A DNA stretch of 64,000 nucleotides from the NCBI RefSeq assembly GCF_035046485.1, contig NC_085137.1, forward strand, positions 131,754,703 through 131,818,702, written 5' to 3'. Positions 1 to 11,970 of the stretch are shown here, piece by piece. The notes under the pieces are model-generated. The model ran no database searches, was not told the DNA's origin, and worked only from the letters and a program-made list of their open reading frames with translations. Positions within the stretch are counted from its first letter, which is position 1, and each line of letters begins with the position of its first letter. Made by a program: the position numbers and the translations under genes. The DNA comes from Aedes albopictus (taxonomy: Eukaryota > Arthropoda > Insecta > Diptera > Culicidae).

Positions 1-10
1 TTAAACAAAC

Positions 11-155
11 AGGCTTATTCTGCGCGGCGTGTGAGGTGAGACGAGTCGATTGAGGTGACAAATGTCGACTCGCCCCATTTGATTTACATTAGTCGTCTCA
101 CGTCACGTGAGACGAAACCGTCCGTCTCACCTCACACGCCGCGCAGAATAAGCCT
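11..155. mobile_element. MITE with 33-bp perfect terminal inverted repeats
   Basis: Positions 11-43 are the exact reverse complement of 123-155 (outer end AGGCTTATTCTGCGCGGCGT). The 145-bp unit has no coding capacity and a partly palindromic interior (GAGTCGAT / ATGTCGACTC near 43-71). No convincing target duplication is visible. It is a non-autonomous DNA element lying directly before a LINE relic. The superfamily cannot be assigned. Confidence 0.85.
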
Positions 156-174
156 GAAAATTCTTCCAAGGATT

Positions 175-1155
175 TCCGAGTGAACGAACTTCGTTTGCCA
201 AATGGCGATTTCACTTCCTCTAATAAGAGTATATTCCCGTATTTTGACGAGATATTACTGTAAATTCTACTCCGAAAGTGGATCGTGCATCGTATGAAGA
301 AGCAAAGAGTTATAGGCCTACCAGTTTGACCACTTTTCTTTTGAAATGCTTAGAACGCATTGTGGATCATCACATCCGTGATGTTCATCTGGCCAACGTG
401 CCTCTTCATGTGAACCAACATGCTTACCAATCTGGTAAGTCCACTGTGACTTTTTTACACAAGGTTGTTTACGATATCGAGAAAGCATTCGCTCAAAAGC
501 AATCTTTCGTGGGTGTTTTCTTAGATATCGAGGGTGCCTTTGACAACGTGCCTTTCGATGCCATATTGGAAGCCGCACGGGGTCATGGTATATCTCCAAT
601 GATTTCCAATTGGATTCACCAAATGCTCAAAAACCGACATCCTCTTCTCGACATTGCGTCAAGCGGCGATTAGGAAATTGAGTGTTTGTGGATGCCCCCC
701 AGGGGGAGTCTTTTCACCACTTTTGTGGAATCTCGTTGCAGATACGCTATTGAGGCAACTCAATAATGGCGGTTTTCCTACTTACGATTTTGCTGATGAC
801 TACCTAACATTGTAGGTAGGTATGTGCATCAGGACCTTTTTCGACCTGATGCAAAGCGCTCTTTAGGCCGTTGAGGGTTGGTGTCGGTAAATCGCGAATG
901 AACATCAATTGTTCTTTTTACGGAAATGCGAAACCGTAATGGCGTTCAACCTTTATGTCTATTTGATGTTGAAATCAATGTGACTGAACAAGTCAAGTAC
1001 TTGGAGTCATTCTTGATTCTAAGCTTTCCTGAACACCTCATATTGAGTTCAGAATCAAGGAAGCTTGTATGGTGTTCGGGATATGCCAGCGAACCTTTGG
1101 TGAAACTTGGGGTCTAAAACCCAAATAAAATTGATTTACTTAACTGTTGTAATCC
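175..1155 (+). pseudogene. Broken non-LTR retrotransposon reverse transcriptase (LOA-like)
   Basis: An open stretch at 278-673 encodes the finger/palm of a LINE reverse transcriptase: SYRPTSLTTFLLKCLERIVD, NQHAYQSGKST and LDIEGAFDNV are its landmarks. After a frameshift near 640-660 a second frame continues with GCPPGGVFSPLLWNLVADTL and the catalytic box FADDY (about 789-803). A third piece at 926-1155 carries the thumb region (EQVKYL..., GLKPKY-like, LTVV). An upstream fragment at about 180-230 reads LRLPNGDFTSSN. The wording is closest to LOA-clade LINEs such as Lian of Aedes. Frameshifts, stops and missing endonuclease and 3' end show it is dead. Clade assignment is from remembered motif style, so it is less certain than the RT call. 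Confidence 0.88.
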
Positions 1156-1159
1156 ATAA

Positions 1160-2700
1160 ACATCGAATAATAACAATGTTCACCAGAATGAACGCCGATG
1201 TTCAAAAATGTTCTATCCCAACTTTATATAAATTAACATTTCTTAGAAAATTCCCAATACCAATCGCTTTGAAATGTAAGGAACCACCAATAGAGTACGA
1301 AACATTGGGCTTTCGGATACATTTATGCTCGTTTTCGAAAACAAAAAAAAACACTGTTCTAGAAACTCAAAAATATTCATAAGTGGACGGACCTTTGGTG
1401 AAAATTGGAAAAGGTGTACTTTGCGGAAAAAGTGCACAAATGAAAAATACAGGTGTATCGACCGGACTAAGACATTCTTTAAGGTACCAATGCCAATTTT
1501 GTACAAAGTGCAAAGGGGTGCAAAAACGATTTTTCGATAACCTATTTTGATAGGTGATGGACGTTTGTAGTATTACAGTGTTAGTGACGAACCAAAACGA
1601 AAAAGAAAAGATATCAACACAAAACAAATAGAAACACCATTAGCACACAGTTAGTTTGTTTTTCAATTGCTCATTTTTTTTTTCTTTTCAGTTTAGTATT
1701 TCAGGTTAATTCACTGTGTTAATTACCGAACATATGATTTTTTGTTTGTTTTGGTTTTGCTTTGTTTGTCTGTTTGTTGTCGCATTTTACACCTCTACTC
1801 ACACACGTTTTCTTGCCATCGCTTCTCTCGAATGGTGCCGTATCCACATTGTTTTGGTGTGATTTTTTCTTCTATTTTCTGATTTCTTGACGTGGAGATT
1901 TGTTTCTTTTTTATTTTTGTTAGGGTTTCTCTATTGTTCGTTTTCTTTTGTTTGCTAGTTATTATTGATTTCCTCTTTTAGAACGCCTATAATGTCGTTT
2001 AGCTCAAATGTGGGACGATATATGCATGCTGCGAATGGGATCGATGTATGTGTACGTGGCTTTGTTTGTGTGTGTCGGCGGCTTTTGCTACTGATGTTTG
2101 ATAGGCTCCTCTAGTGCATGTACGTGTTTGTGTGATGAAGAAAACACAACAACTATGAGCTAATATCCGTGCTGTGATCACTTCTTTCTCACACTTGTAG
2201 GTATTAACAGATGAACGTTTCTCGTTCTCGCACCACTAGCTAATCATAAGTTTAACGTTGTAAGTGTGTTTGTCCTTTTTGGATATTTCCACGACTTAAG
2301 TTGTTATTTGCTCTCAAAGCGTTTGTTTGGTTGTTTTTTTCTTCATTTTTATGATAACCACAAAGCACGATGCGCGTTAATTTGTGAGTCAGTGCTTCTT
2401 GATTATGCACGTTTGTGAACCATTTGATTTTTCTGTCAATTTCTCCCTAGCAATACAAGTCGATAATTACAAGATTGATCGCCTAATTTGTTCTTAGATA
2501 CATTTGATACTTCAGCTTGTGGTTAGTACATTTGATTGAAATGATGAAAATAGCTAATATATTTCACCCGATTATCTTTTCAGAAGTCGTATGATGATTG
2601 ATACACTTGAAAGATACAATTTTGAAGTAATTGTTTTTCTATCTGTAAAAATGAACTGTCAAATGAATTTCAAGTTCACTTAATGTTAATTGAAGGCTCA
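1160..2700. other. No gene seen; T-rich, possibly transcribed-strand biased
   Basis: No coding region is supported. From about 1640 to 2450 the plus strand is rich in TTTG/TTTTGTTTG words, so the minus strand is rich in CAAA, as often seen in insect 3' UTRs or introns. A very distal 3' UTR or unrelated intergenic DNA are both possible. Confidence 0.4.
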
Positions 2701-2711
2701 TGGCAAGGCTC

Positions 2712-2855
2712 ATGGACTTAACCACCGATGAACCTAATTCACTCGGCCCGCGAATTTTTACACTAGAGCTGCGCCATTTCCAATCAGAATCGTCGAATTC
2801 GGATTGGAAACGACTCCGCTCTAGTGTCAAAATTCTCGGATTAAGTGAATGAGTC
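2712..2855. repeat. Hairpin repeat, diverged solo copy of the 3.9-5.5 kb family
   Basis: The copy opens with ATGGACTTAACCACCGATGA and shows the family signature: CACTAGAGC... on the left arm mirrored by CTCTAGTGTCAAAATTCTCG on the right arm, around a centre with TTTCCAATCAGAATC and its complement. It is an imperfect palindrome of about 140 bp. Confidence 0.7.
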
Positions 2856-3717
2856 TGGTTGATGAACTTTTCGTTGAGAAAAATTACATTCATTCCCAAA
2901 CATTTTGAATGAATGAATTTCTCTGCTAGATTTCATGTGCAAAGGAAACATTATAGCGTAAATTCAAATCACTTGAATTCTACTGAAACTCATCCATAAA
3001 TAACTAAATTTTGTCAATACTATTCCACAAGCTGAAGTCGAAAGTGTAATACAACGCTCTAAATGTCAATTCTTTAAATTTGGAAGATAACACTAGTAGT
3101 TGCCTTTACATTTCTTTTTCTCATCCGTTCGATACAACGTGTAAGAGTACAAATACAGATGAATTTCTAAGCTGCTATTGCTAAACCGAAACACGGAACA
3201 AAGCGCCCAACAAGCCAATATCGAAACCTAATGTGATTTTCCCTCCGTGTTTGAACACATTTGGAGAGGACATTTTATGCAAACTATTTACACTTGGCGC
3301 ACGAGAATTGAAGATCATTTCGCAAAGATTTGATTTAGAGACGGTAGTAGATGCACAAAAGTTGAAATCATCTGGAGATGAATAAATAATAATCTTCTAA
3401 TCACTCACATCGATATATTTCGTTGAACTGGTTTTATGTTTTGTTTGCGATGCAATTCATTTCCATTGTAAAACATCGAGATTCTGTGTGAAAGTCACAT
3501 CAAGGTAGACGTTTCATCAACGCTGAAGTATTGGCGGGGAAAGTAGACTGTTTCTTGTTAGAAGTAAATCTTGAAGACAAAAGCTTTTTGCAAATTTGAG
3601 AATAAGGTAAAGACATTTACAGGAAACTTTCAAACGGTCCAATAAGTCAGAGAATTCAGTTTGGCATGAGAAGCTGCATGGAATGGGAATCAAAATAAAC
3701 TACCGAAAACTAAAATT

Positions 3718-3803
3718 ATTAGTGGAATTCAAAGGAACAGAACTTAACGCGATTTTCTTTTTATTTACAGATATTCCCCTAACAAGCCCAGGTTAATCAT
3801 CAT
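3718..3803 (+). repeat. Solo arm of a TIR element also found at 51.6 kb
   Basis: From AGTGGAATTCAAAGGAACAG to AACAAGCCCAGGTTAAT this stretch matches, in reverse complement, 51576-51664. It also matches 51739-51789 in direct orientation for its first half. It is a single arm of an interspersed repeat. Confidence 0.75.
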
Positions 3804-3880
3804 TACCGAAAACTGTCAAAATCGTGTGGGAGGGAAAAACGCGAAAAAACGAATGTTCATTCGTGACTTCATCTAGCAAA
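3799..3880 (-). repeat. Inverted copy of a flank repeated at 4.64 and 5.47 kb
   Basis: The reverse complement of 3799-3880 (GATGAAGTCACGAATGAAC ... CCCTCCCACACGATTTTGAC) matches about 4640-4730 (GATGACGTCACGAATGAAC ... CCCTCCCACCCGAATTTTGAC). It also matches, more distantly, about 5473-5580. The hairpin cluster at 3.9-4.56 kb therefore sits between two inverted flanks, with a third, direct copy further right. Confidence 0.7.
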
Positions 3881-3885
3881 ACGTA

Positions 3886-5462
3886 ATTAGACGAGTGCAC
3901 CGATGAACTGAATTCATCGCGAACCGAGAATTTTAACACTAGAGCGGGGCCGCTTCCAATCAGAAGTGAACGATTTCCAATCAGAATTGAACAATTCTGA
4001 TAAGGAATGGCCTCGCTCTAGTATCAAAATTCTCGGACCGCGATGAATTCAGTTCATCGGTGCACTCGTCTATGGACTTATCCATCGATGAACCGAATTC
4101 ACTCGGTCCGAGAATTTCGACACAAGAGCGTCCAATTCTGATTCGAAACGGCCCAGCTCTAGTATCAAAATTCTCGGACCGAATGAATTCGGTTCATTGG
4201 TGAACAAGTCCATAACTCTTATTTACCGATGCACTGAATTCACTATGGCCGAGAATTTTGACACTAGAGCGGGGTCGTTCCTAACAGCCGAGTGCACCGA
4301 TGAACTGAATTCATCGCGGTCCGAAAATTTTGACACTAGAGCGGAGTCGCTTCCAATCAGAAGTGAACGATTTCCAATCAGAATTGAACAATTCTGATTG
4401 GAAATGGCCCGCTCTAGTGTCAAAATTCTCGGACCGCGATGAATTCAGTTCATCGGTGCACTCGTCTATCAAGATCAGACATGACTTCGCTTTAGTGTCA
4501 AAATTCTGAGTGAATTCCGAGTGAATTCGGTTCATCGGTGGCAAAGTCCATAGATAAAAATACACTTATCGCTAGATAACCAACAACTTTTAATGAAAAA
4601 GATGTTTACACAAAATGAACTTGTTTCCATTATGTTTCGCAAGATGACGTCACGAATGAACGGTCGGTTCAGTCGCTTTTTTTTCTTCCTTTTCCCTCCC
4701 ACCCGAATTTTGACAATTTCTGCTGGCATTCGTTGCATTTCTTATCTTTCACAGGGTGAAATTTGAGGTGAACATGCCATGCAAAACTCAATAGGCCAGC
4801 TTCATTGGATGAACCAAACACCAAAATCCACTTCTTCACTCATAAGTTTCAATAAAAAGAAAAAGTGGGTGGGCTTATCCACTGATGAATCAAATTCACT
4901 CAGTTCGAGAATGTTTACACTAGACCGGGACCACTTCTAATCAGAATCTTCCAGAAAAGAGTTCCCCAATGTGACGTCCGAGCGATGTCGTGTTCATGGA
5001 TGGATGGATGAACCCGTTTCCATGGTGGCAGCGAACAAGGTCGATCAAGAGGTCGATTCAGCTGGATGAATAATTTTTTTTTGCTATATGGACTTACCCA
5101 CCGATGAACCGAATTCATCGCGGTCCGAGAATTTTGACACTAGAGCGGGGCCGTTTCCAATAAGAACTGAATGATTTCCAATCAGAATTGAACGATTCTG
5201 ATTGGGAATGGCCCCGCTCTAGTGTCAAAATTCTCGGACCGCGATGAATTCGGTTCATCGGTGGATAAGTCCATAGATGAGTGCACCGATGAACTGAATT
5301 CATCGCGGTCCGAGCCTTTTGACAATAGAGCTGGGTCGCTTCCAATCAGAAGTGAACGATTTCCAATCAGAATTGAACAATTCTGATTGAAAATGGCCCC
5401 GCTCTAGTATCAAAATTCTCGGACCGCGATGAATTCAGTTCATCGGTGCACTCGTCTATCTA
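3886..5462. repeat. Cluster of palindromic hairpin elements
   Basis: At least four full palindromes are visible: about 3891-4073, 4074-4216, 4288-4470 and 5088-5275, plus a fifth at 5276-5460. Half copies lie at about 4225-4287, 4480-4555 and 4868-4950. Each full copy has arms reading ACCGATGAACTGAATTCATC, then TCCGAGAATTTTGACACTAG, and a loop with TCCAATCAGAATTGAACAAT. Two end types alternate: ACGAGTGCACCGATGAACT and TGGACTTATCCACCGATGA. They have no coding capacity. The short unrelated stretch 4560-4865 contains one of the repeated flanks. Confidence 0.85.
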
Positions 5463-6245
5463 TAAATTTTTGCAAGATGACGTCACGAGTAAACGTTCAG
5501 TTCATTCTCGTTCGTTCCTTATTTTTCCTTCTCACACGAATTTCGACAGTTTCCGGTGATTTGTTTTGATTCCAATTCGTTGCCGTTCTTTTCTCTCTCA
5601 GTGAGAAAATTGAGGTTAGCTTTCTATGCAAAACTCTATAGAACGTATTTTTCTTCCGAGCGATCAGTTTTATCTATCCAAGTGAAACATCTAAGTAAGT
5701 CAATACTAATAGTAAATATTACCTCTAGACATTTGCCTTCAGTGGAAAACTATATAACGAGAGAGTTGGACCTGAACAGATGATCAGAAAGTACATTGTA
5801 CAAACCTAAAGCGCAAGGATTTTGAATTATACATAACCCATTTCTTTTAACTCTTTTCTTTTTTCGAGGATAATACAAACGACGAAACTATGCCTTACCG
5901 CGGATCTATCTTCAGTGTTACTGTAATTTCTGGATCAAATGATGCCAAACAATGATATCCCATACTTCTCATCAGAGTGACTTTGGAAACCAGAATCTGA
6001 AATCGATGGAAGAACCTTTGTTGAAATATTGATACTATTTTCAGAATGTTTCAAAACATTTTAAGATAAATCACAATGCTTAACTTTTCTCTTTTTTTTT
6101 CCTAAAGGGATTGAAGAACGTTTTCCAGATACTATGCACTGTTTGGTACCCTCGTGTTTCAAGCAATCAAGACTAAAACATGTCGTATCAACTTTAGAGA
6201 TATTGAATGAACAAACCGTTGCATGTGAGTTCCCTAATAGTTCAG
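5463..6245. other. No gene seen
   Basis: The first about 180 bp are the third copy of the flank repeat (CAAGATGACGTCACGAGTAA). The rest is AT-rich sequence without a supported gene. Confidence 0.4.
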
Positions 6246-6249
6246 CACC

Positions 6250-6360
6250 ATTCACGGATCGTCATGTAAACGGTTCAACAATATCGCATACAATTCGAAT
6301 TGTATCCCAAATGAGTGGTTTAGCACGTCTTATTATTATCGTTTATGCGGGGTGTCTGTA
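6250..6360. mobile_element. MITE fragment related to the insertion at 30.2 kb
   Basis: CGGTTCAACAATATCGCATA, AATTGTATCCCAAATGAGTGG and TATTATCGTTTATGCGGG match the insert at about 30195-30325 at the same spacing. The right end (ATCGTTTATGCGGG) is the terminal repeat of that element. Confidence 0.65.
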
Positions 6361-6399
6361 TGAATAAAATATAGTACCATCATACCATCGTTGTTTTCA

Positions 6400-7690
6400 T
6401 TATATGGCAAACAAAGAACTATATGGTTATTGAATGGTCATACTATAACACATTCAGTTTTACAAGAACTTCAAACAATTAAAAATAATGAAATTATTGG
6501 TTTTTAGGTTGTTGAGATACTACACAACGAAATCGATCTAAAATTCAAGGAAAATTTCCATCGTATGATGCAAAACCCTAAGTTGTATCGTTTTGTTATT
6601 GTTGTTTGTTTATTTGCCACAAAAAAAACTGAAGCCAGACGACTTGAGCTAACTGTGATATCTTAAGTGATCAATCTAGAAGTACATAAGGGCCTGTCCA
6701 TAAACAACGTAGACTCTTAGGGGGGGACGGGGGGTTCTGGCCAAAGTCTACGCTCCATACAAATTTCGAAATTTTTGTATGAACAAAACTCTACGAGGGG
6801 GGGGAGGGGGGGTCTGAGATGGCCAAAAAAAAGTCTACGTAGTTTATGGACAGCGCCTAAACAAGTTTTGTTAGGTCGGGCATTTCACTTTTTCGAAACC
6901 AAAGCATGTCGTTCAATGCGAATATCAATAAAACAACAAAACATTCTGTGGCAAACTTTAACCTCTACGATTTTTGTATGATAATTTTATTGTACAAAAT
7001 GTTCAAACCATAAAATAATGGTTTTTTAATCGTACGATATGATGTTAACCCAACGGACAATTTTCATAAAGTTACATCATATGGTGCAAAACCATAAGTT
7101 GTATCGTTAGGTTATTGTTTTGGTATGGTTAGCACAATAAACTGCTTTCATTTCATCAACAGACATGAAATAACTGTGATGTATGATATGTTCAATCCAG
7201 GAGTTTGAATTTGTGTCTATTTATGAGCAAGAAAGTGCCGTAATACAAATCAATCTTCAATGCTTCCAAAGAACAAGCTAATGGACTTAGGATATCCATC
7301 AATTGGTCCGATTGCCCTGGAACATCTGGCATATTGGAGAACATCTTTGAGTACTTTGTGACCATGTCAGGAGTTCGCTGAGAAAATTTGAGTTTCTAAG
7401 TACCGTTGTATGACGTATCAATCTTCATAATTTTAAATCATTTCCATTATATGATCGATAAATGTCGGGCGACGTATCAATTTATGGTTTTAAAATACCT
7501 AGTAAAAACATTTACATTGATGGTTTTTATATCGTTAAAATACGATGTCAACCTCTGGTATATTATATTAAATGTTCAGTTATGATATATCGTATGGTGC
7601 TAACCATAAGATATATTGTTTTGATATTGTTTTTTGTATGATAAGTACAATAAACTATATTGTAATAAAACAATACAATGTATTGTTGTT
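6400..7690 (+). repeat. Three diverged tandem copies of a ~510-bp repeat
   Basis: The marker ATGGTGCAAAACCATAAGTT, followed by TGTATCGTTTTGTTATTG, recurs near 6560, 7075 and 7585. TTTGTATGATAAGTACAATAAAC-like words follow each. The first two copies also share AACTGTGATRT...TCAATC about 80-100 bp later. Divergence is high, so the array is old. Confidence 0.65.
6690..6857. mobile_element. MITE with 'cctgtccataaac' termini
   Basis: The left end GGCCTGTCCATAAACAACGT, AGAC mirrors the right end GTCTACGTAGTTTATGGACAGCGCC. Inside, AAAGTCTACGCTCCATACAAA and G-runs on both sides complete a palindrome of about 168 bp. It interrupts the first unit of the surrounding ~510-bp repeat. Elements with these ends are abundant in mosquito genomes (family knowledge). 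Confidence 0.8.
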
Positions 7691-7699
7691 GATTGTTTT

Positions 7700-9635
7700 A
7701 TTAAAGAGAGTTTTTGAATATCTCTAAGGCAAACCAACCAACACAAGGTACAGTTTCGTCGCTGAATCACCAACTCATTAAACTTAAATCCTTAGGGATG
7801 CTCAGGCGTGTTTGCAGCATTGTTTGAAGATAAATACTACATACATATATGTAATATATCCCGCGTTTCCGTTTGTCTTGTCTTATACCGCGTCCCCTTC
7901 AACCGTGATCCTACCGTCGTAATGTGCACAACTGATAACAAATCAACTAATTTCCATTACTCTGTGATTTTTTTTTTGTTTTTTTACCCTTGTCAATCTG
8001 ATGATGATGATGAACTGCTTTTTCCCTCCATTTTTTTTTAATGATTTTCCTTCCTACATTATGAACGACGATATCGGTCCTAGTCGAGAACGATCGATCC
8101 AGAGCCAGAGATAGAGAGAGAGAGCATCACCAAGTCGATAAATATATAGTTTCATTTTTTTTGTTTCTTACTTTTCAATATATATATGCACTTTTTCAAA
8201 GTTCCGTAACAATAACTAAATCGATAGAGTAAATATATATATGTGTATGTATATTTATGTATCTAAGCTAGAGTAATATCTGATTTTGTTAGCTTTTGTT
8301 TTGCTGTTTCCTTTCCAATTGTGTGAATCGATAGTGTTTTTTTTTGTTTGCTTGTTTGTTGATTGGTTAGTTTTAATTCATAAGTGTGTATGTTTACATT
8401 CTCTGCGTTTCTCCGTTCGTACTGTCGTCGATCAAACTTTAACGCCCCATTCAACAAATTTAAGAGTTGGTCTTTCCGAACGTGTTAATATGTCTGTGTG
8501 TGCGAGAGGCCATATGTACTTGGAAATGCTCTAATAGCGGCGATGATGTGAGTGTCTGTGTGTGAGGGTGCGACGTCGATGACAGAGTGCGGGAAACAAT
8601 AGAGATACCACTTGGTTTGCGAAGGATAACAATACTAATACTAGTTAAAGGGTTTCTTTTATACGATACGTTTCACAATTCGTAGGTGTTCGGTAAAACG
8701 CGGGACTTTAAAACACCGTGTGTAAGCTTAATGATTGGATTTTTAACAACGGTTCCATGTGTGAGTGTGAATATATGTTAGTGAGAATGGGGGTGCGTTT
8801 GTGCCTTTGTGGTTTAGGCAGGTGATTGCGTTGTTAGGTTTTTGTTTCCTCAAATGCGCTTATCATCCTCTCTAGTGTTTTGCTTTATTTATAGGGTATT
8901 GGTTAGTTCAGAAACTGTTCACTGCACTGCAACAGTAGTGATTAATTTGCCGCTAATCTTCCAGAGGCGGGGGAATTTCTAAATGATTTTTTTTTGTAAC
9001 ACGTCTATTTTTGTTCGGTTGATTTGTTAAGTTAGTTAGTAAATTAGTTATTGTTGTTAGATGATATTCACTGTGGAATGAAAAGTAAGAATCCGAGAAA
9101 ATTTATGGGAAGAAGAGAGAAAACAGAATTTGCAATGAGATTACACGGTTGGCGTTTCGGTGGAGAGGATAAGGCACGACATGAAAGAACTATCATTTCT
9201 TAGTTTCTCTAATAGTAGGAAAAAGCAACATCCGAAGAAGTGTAACAGGCATTTGAACATACTAAATTGCAACAAAAGACTTTTTTTGGCATAATATCAA
9301 AACAAAAATATAATTATGTATAACACATGAAACAGACATAAAAAAATACATTAGAAAATGCATCACTGCCTGACGTATAGGCCAAAAAACTGAATGAATG
9401 CGGATAAATCTATCGTTGAATCGATCCCTGCGAAGATTTCAGTAGAATCCCTGAAAATTTATAGTGGAGCCGTCGTAGTTGAATTCCAGAAGTTTTCCAG
9501 TGAAATTATTGTCTAAAGTCCCGATGGAACACGATGGATTCCCAGAGAAGATTCCACTGAAAGGTTCACAGGGCTTTTTATGGTATGTATTTGCACGCAG
9601 ATTCCGCCTAAATCTTAAAGCCTGTTTTACTGTTT
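7700..9635. other. No gene seen; T-rich noncoding island
   Basis: No coding exon is supported. The stretch contains short simple repeats (GATGATGATGATGA at about 8000, GAGAGAGAGAGA at about 8117, TATATATA near 8170 and 8235). T-rich words on plus (CAAA-rich on minus) suggest a transcribed noncoding region such as a minus-strand 3' UTR or intron, but no signal settles this. Confidence 0.4.
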
Positions 9636-9754
9636 ATGTTTGAGGTCTGATGGTTACGGGTTCGATTCCCGGTCGGTTGAGCAACTTTTTGTAAAGGAAA
9701 TTTCCTTGACTTTCTTGGGCCTAGAGTATCTTCGTACGTCCGCCACACGACATA

Positions 9755-10772
9755 CAGGGGATGGCCAAAATGTTTGGGATAGGCAACTTTTTTCTCCAAC
9801 AAAAAAATTCAACATGCTGTAACTTTTCATAGAGTGCATCAAAAAATCTCAAATTTTGACTGTTTGTCAACCTATTATATGTGCATCATTGGTATAAATT
9901 TGGGCCCGATTGAATAATTTTTCGCGAAGTTAGAACCGTTCAGGTAAAACACTATTTTTTAGACAACTAATTTTTGTACTGTCATATCTCGGAAACCAGT
10001 GAACCGAATTGAATGAATTTTTTAACGTTTATCAACAATATATTAATACTTAATACGACGTTATCAAATATAATATTTTCTAAAGGCGAATTAAGTTATA
10101 CCGGGTTGAAAATTTAACCCATATAGAGGAAAATAAGTCAAATTTACAATACCACACAAAAATTATTAACCGTTATGTGTCCGACAAACTTTTTGCTTTT
10201 TTCTACACCGTGCTTTTTAAATGGGCGCTGGGTACCCGGGTACCCCGTCGGCCACATAAGGGTTAAATGTGTTCTTCCTTCAATCTTAATAGGCTCTAAT
10301 ATATCTGATTAGAGATAATTTGAGAACAGAAGTGGAAAATCTTTTGATATCAACACTAAAATTTATTGACATTGATGTAAAAAAATTACATTTTTTCGAG
10401 AAAAATCCAAAAAATGTCAATCCATGATAACTTTTTTCAACGTTTAAAAAGTATCTATGTTTTAATAGTTTGTGAAGCATTTCCATATTGTTAGTGTACG
10501 TTCAAAATTTCATTCAATTCGGTTCACTGGTTTCCGAGATATAACAACTCAAAAATGAGTTGTCTAAAAAATAGTGTTTTACCCGAACCGTTCTAACTTT
10601 GCGAAATATTAATCAATCGAGCCCAAATTTGTACCAATGATGCACATATAATAGGTTGACAAACAGTCAAAATTTGAGATTTTTTGATGCGCTCTATGAA
10701 AAGTTATAGCATGTTGAACTTTTCTGTGAGAGAAAAAAAGTTGCCTATCCCAAACATTTTGGCCATCCCCTG
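9755..10772. mobile_element. TA-type foldback MITE (mariner-like) inside the SINE
   Basis: The ends are CAGGGGATGGCCAAAATGTT and its complement, with TA on both sides (9753-9754 and 10773-10774). The inverted arms run about 265 bp: ATTTTGACTGTTTGTCAACC and TCTCGGAAACCAGTGAACCG are mirrored on the right. No transposase is visible. Removing it restores a continuous SINE. Confidence 0.88.
10166..10266. mobile_element. Small TTAA-flanked MITE nested in the foldback MITE
   Basis: The left end TTAACCGTTATGTGTCCGAC mirrors the right end GTCGGCCACATAAGGGTTAA (two mismatches over 20 bp). It contains the short palindrome GGGTACCCGGGTACCC. TTAA at both ends is compatible with a TTAA target. Confidence 0.7.
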
Positions 10773-10905
10773 TACATACCGCAAAATGGTCATTGGACGA
10801 GAAAGTTATCAGTTAATAACCGTGGAAGTGTTTATAGAACACGCAGCTGAGAAGCAGGTTTTGTCCCGGTGAGACGTCATGCCAAATAGACGAAGAAAAA
10901 CTGTG

Positions 10906-11394
10906 TATGTTACCAGTTCCTACATGTTCCACGAGCATAAAAACAACTCATAACGTTCTTCCCAATACCATTTCTTAGAATTCCATTCCGCACAAGTTAT
11001 CATGAGGATCATGTTTCTATCAATTAGTGAAAATTTCACTATAGCCTCATGGTTATAAGACTTTCCTACTTGATCTACGAGTCATGATTTCATGACGATA
11101 ACGACGATTATCGCATGAATTTTTGTCACGGTTTTAGAATTTATGCGGCATGATGTCATGCTGCAATTGATAATTTTTAGCACTAAGTTAGAAACCGTAA
11201 CGTAGAGGCTATGTTGCGGCAAAACGAGTGTTGATATCATGCCGATTATTATGATGTGTTTTCATGACAGAAAGATACGCACTATCGTCAAATCATGACA
11301 CATTTTGCCAGTTTCGGGTTCCGAATTTTTAACCGTGTAGTAAGACCGAATCCATTGGAAAATTTAATTACAATTCATAGGCCTGATATTTTTT
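10906..11394. other. No gene seen
   Basis: AT-rich sequence with many TCATGA/CATGA words and no supported feature. Confidence 0.4.
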
Positions 11395-11970
11395 CACGAA
11401 ATTCAAAGTTAGAGCATATTTGGGAGCTTTCAGATGTGTTTTAGGTGGTTTCAGGAGGTTTCAGGGGCGTGACTTGAGATTCGAGGTGATTTTAGGGAGT
11501 TTTAGGGGGATTTCGGAGGCATTTTAGGAAGCTTCAGAGGTTTTTCGGTAGGTTTCAGAGACGTTACAGAGGCGTAGGTTACTGTCGGTTCCAAAAACCC
11601 ATAAAAACGCCCCTGACGCTCTTTATGTTTCTTGAACCCGCTGAAAATCGTCCGGCTCCTTGTAACGTTCCTGAGACCCTCCGAAACCCCTGAAAACGCC
11701 TCTGTAGCTTCTTGGTATACTTAAAAAATCCCCATCTGAAATCCTGCGAAACCCCTGAGAACACCTATGTAACGTCATTTAAACCCGCCGAAAATCCTCT
11801 GAAGCTTCTTGAAATGCCCCGAAATCTTCCTACGCCCTCTCGAACTGCATGTAACGCACTCAAAACCCTGCGAAACACCCTAAAACGCATATGTAACGCA
11901 TCTGAAACTCGCCGAAAATCCTCTGAAATTTCCTGAAGTGTCTCCGAAATACCCCTAGAACTTCTACGAA
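11395..11970. repeat. Degenerate CTGAAAC-type minisatellite in two orientations
   Basis: From 11430 to 11575 the plus strand repeats GGTTTCAGAGG-like words. From about 11640 to 11960 it repeats the complement, CCCTGAAAACGCCTCTGTAACG-like. The two halves face each other head to head. The same word family recurs at 51.2-51.5 kb. Short open frames here are repeat artefacts. Confidence 0.65.

Larger units (their letters stand above)
9640..10905 (+). mobile_element. tRNA-derived SINE, interrupted (9640-9754 and 10773-10905)
   Basis: The left part has a Pol III B-box-like word (GGTTCGATTCCCGGTCGG at about 9659) followed by CTTGGGCCTAGAGTATCTTCG and CCACACGACATA. The right part resumes after an insertion with TACATACCGCAAAATGGTCA, TAATAACCGTGGAAGTG and GAGAAGCAGGTTTTGTCCCG. 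Joined, these read as the common Aedes SINE with a tRNA-like head. The start is truncated. It is not a functional tRNA gene: no acceptor stem or anticodon arm is visible. Confidence 0.8.

Noticed and set aside
9640..9700. tRNA gene
   Set aside because: Only a B-box-like GGTTCGATTCC is present, followed by SINE body; no cloverleaf can be drawn.
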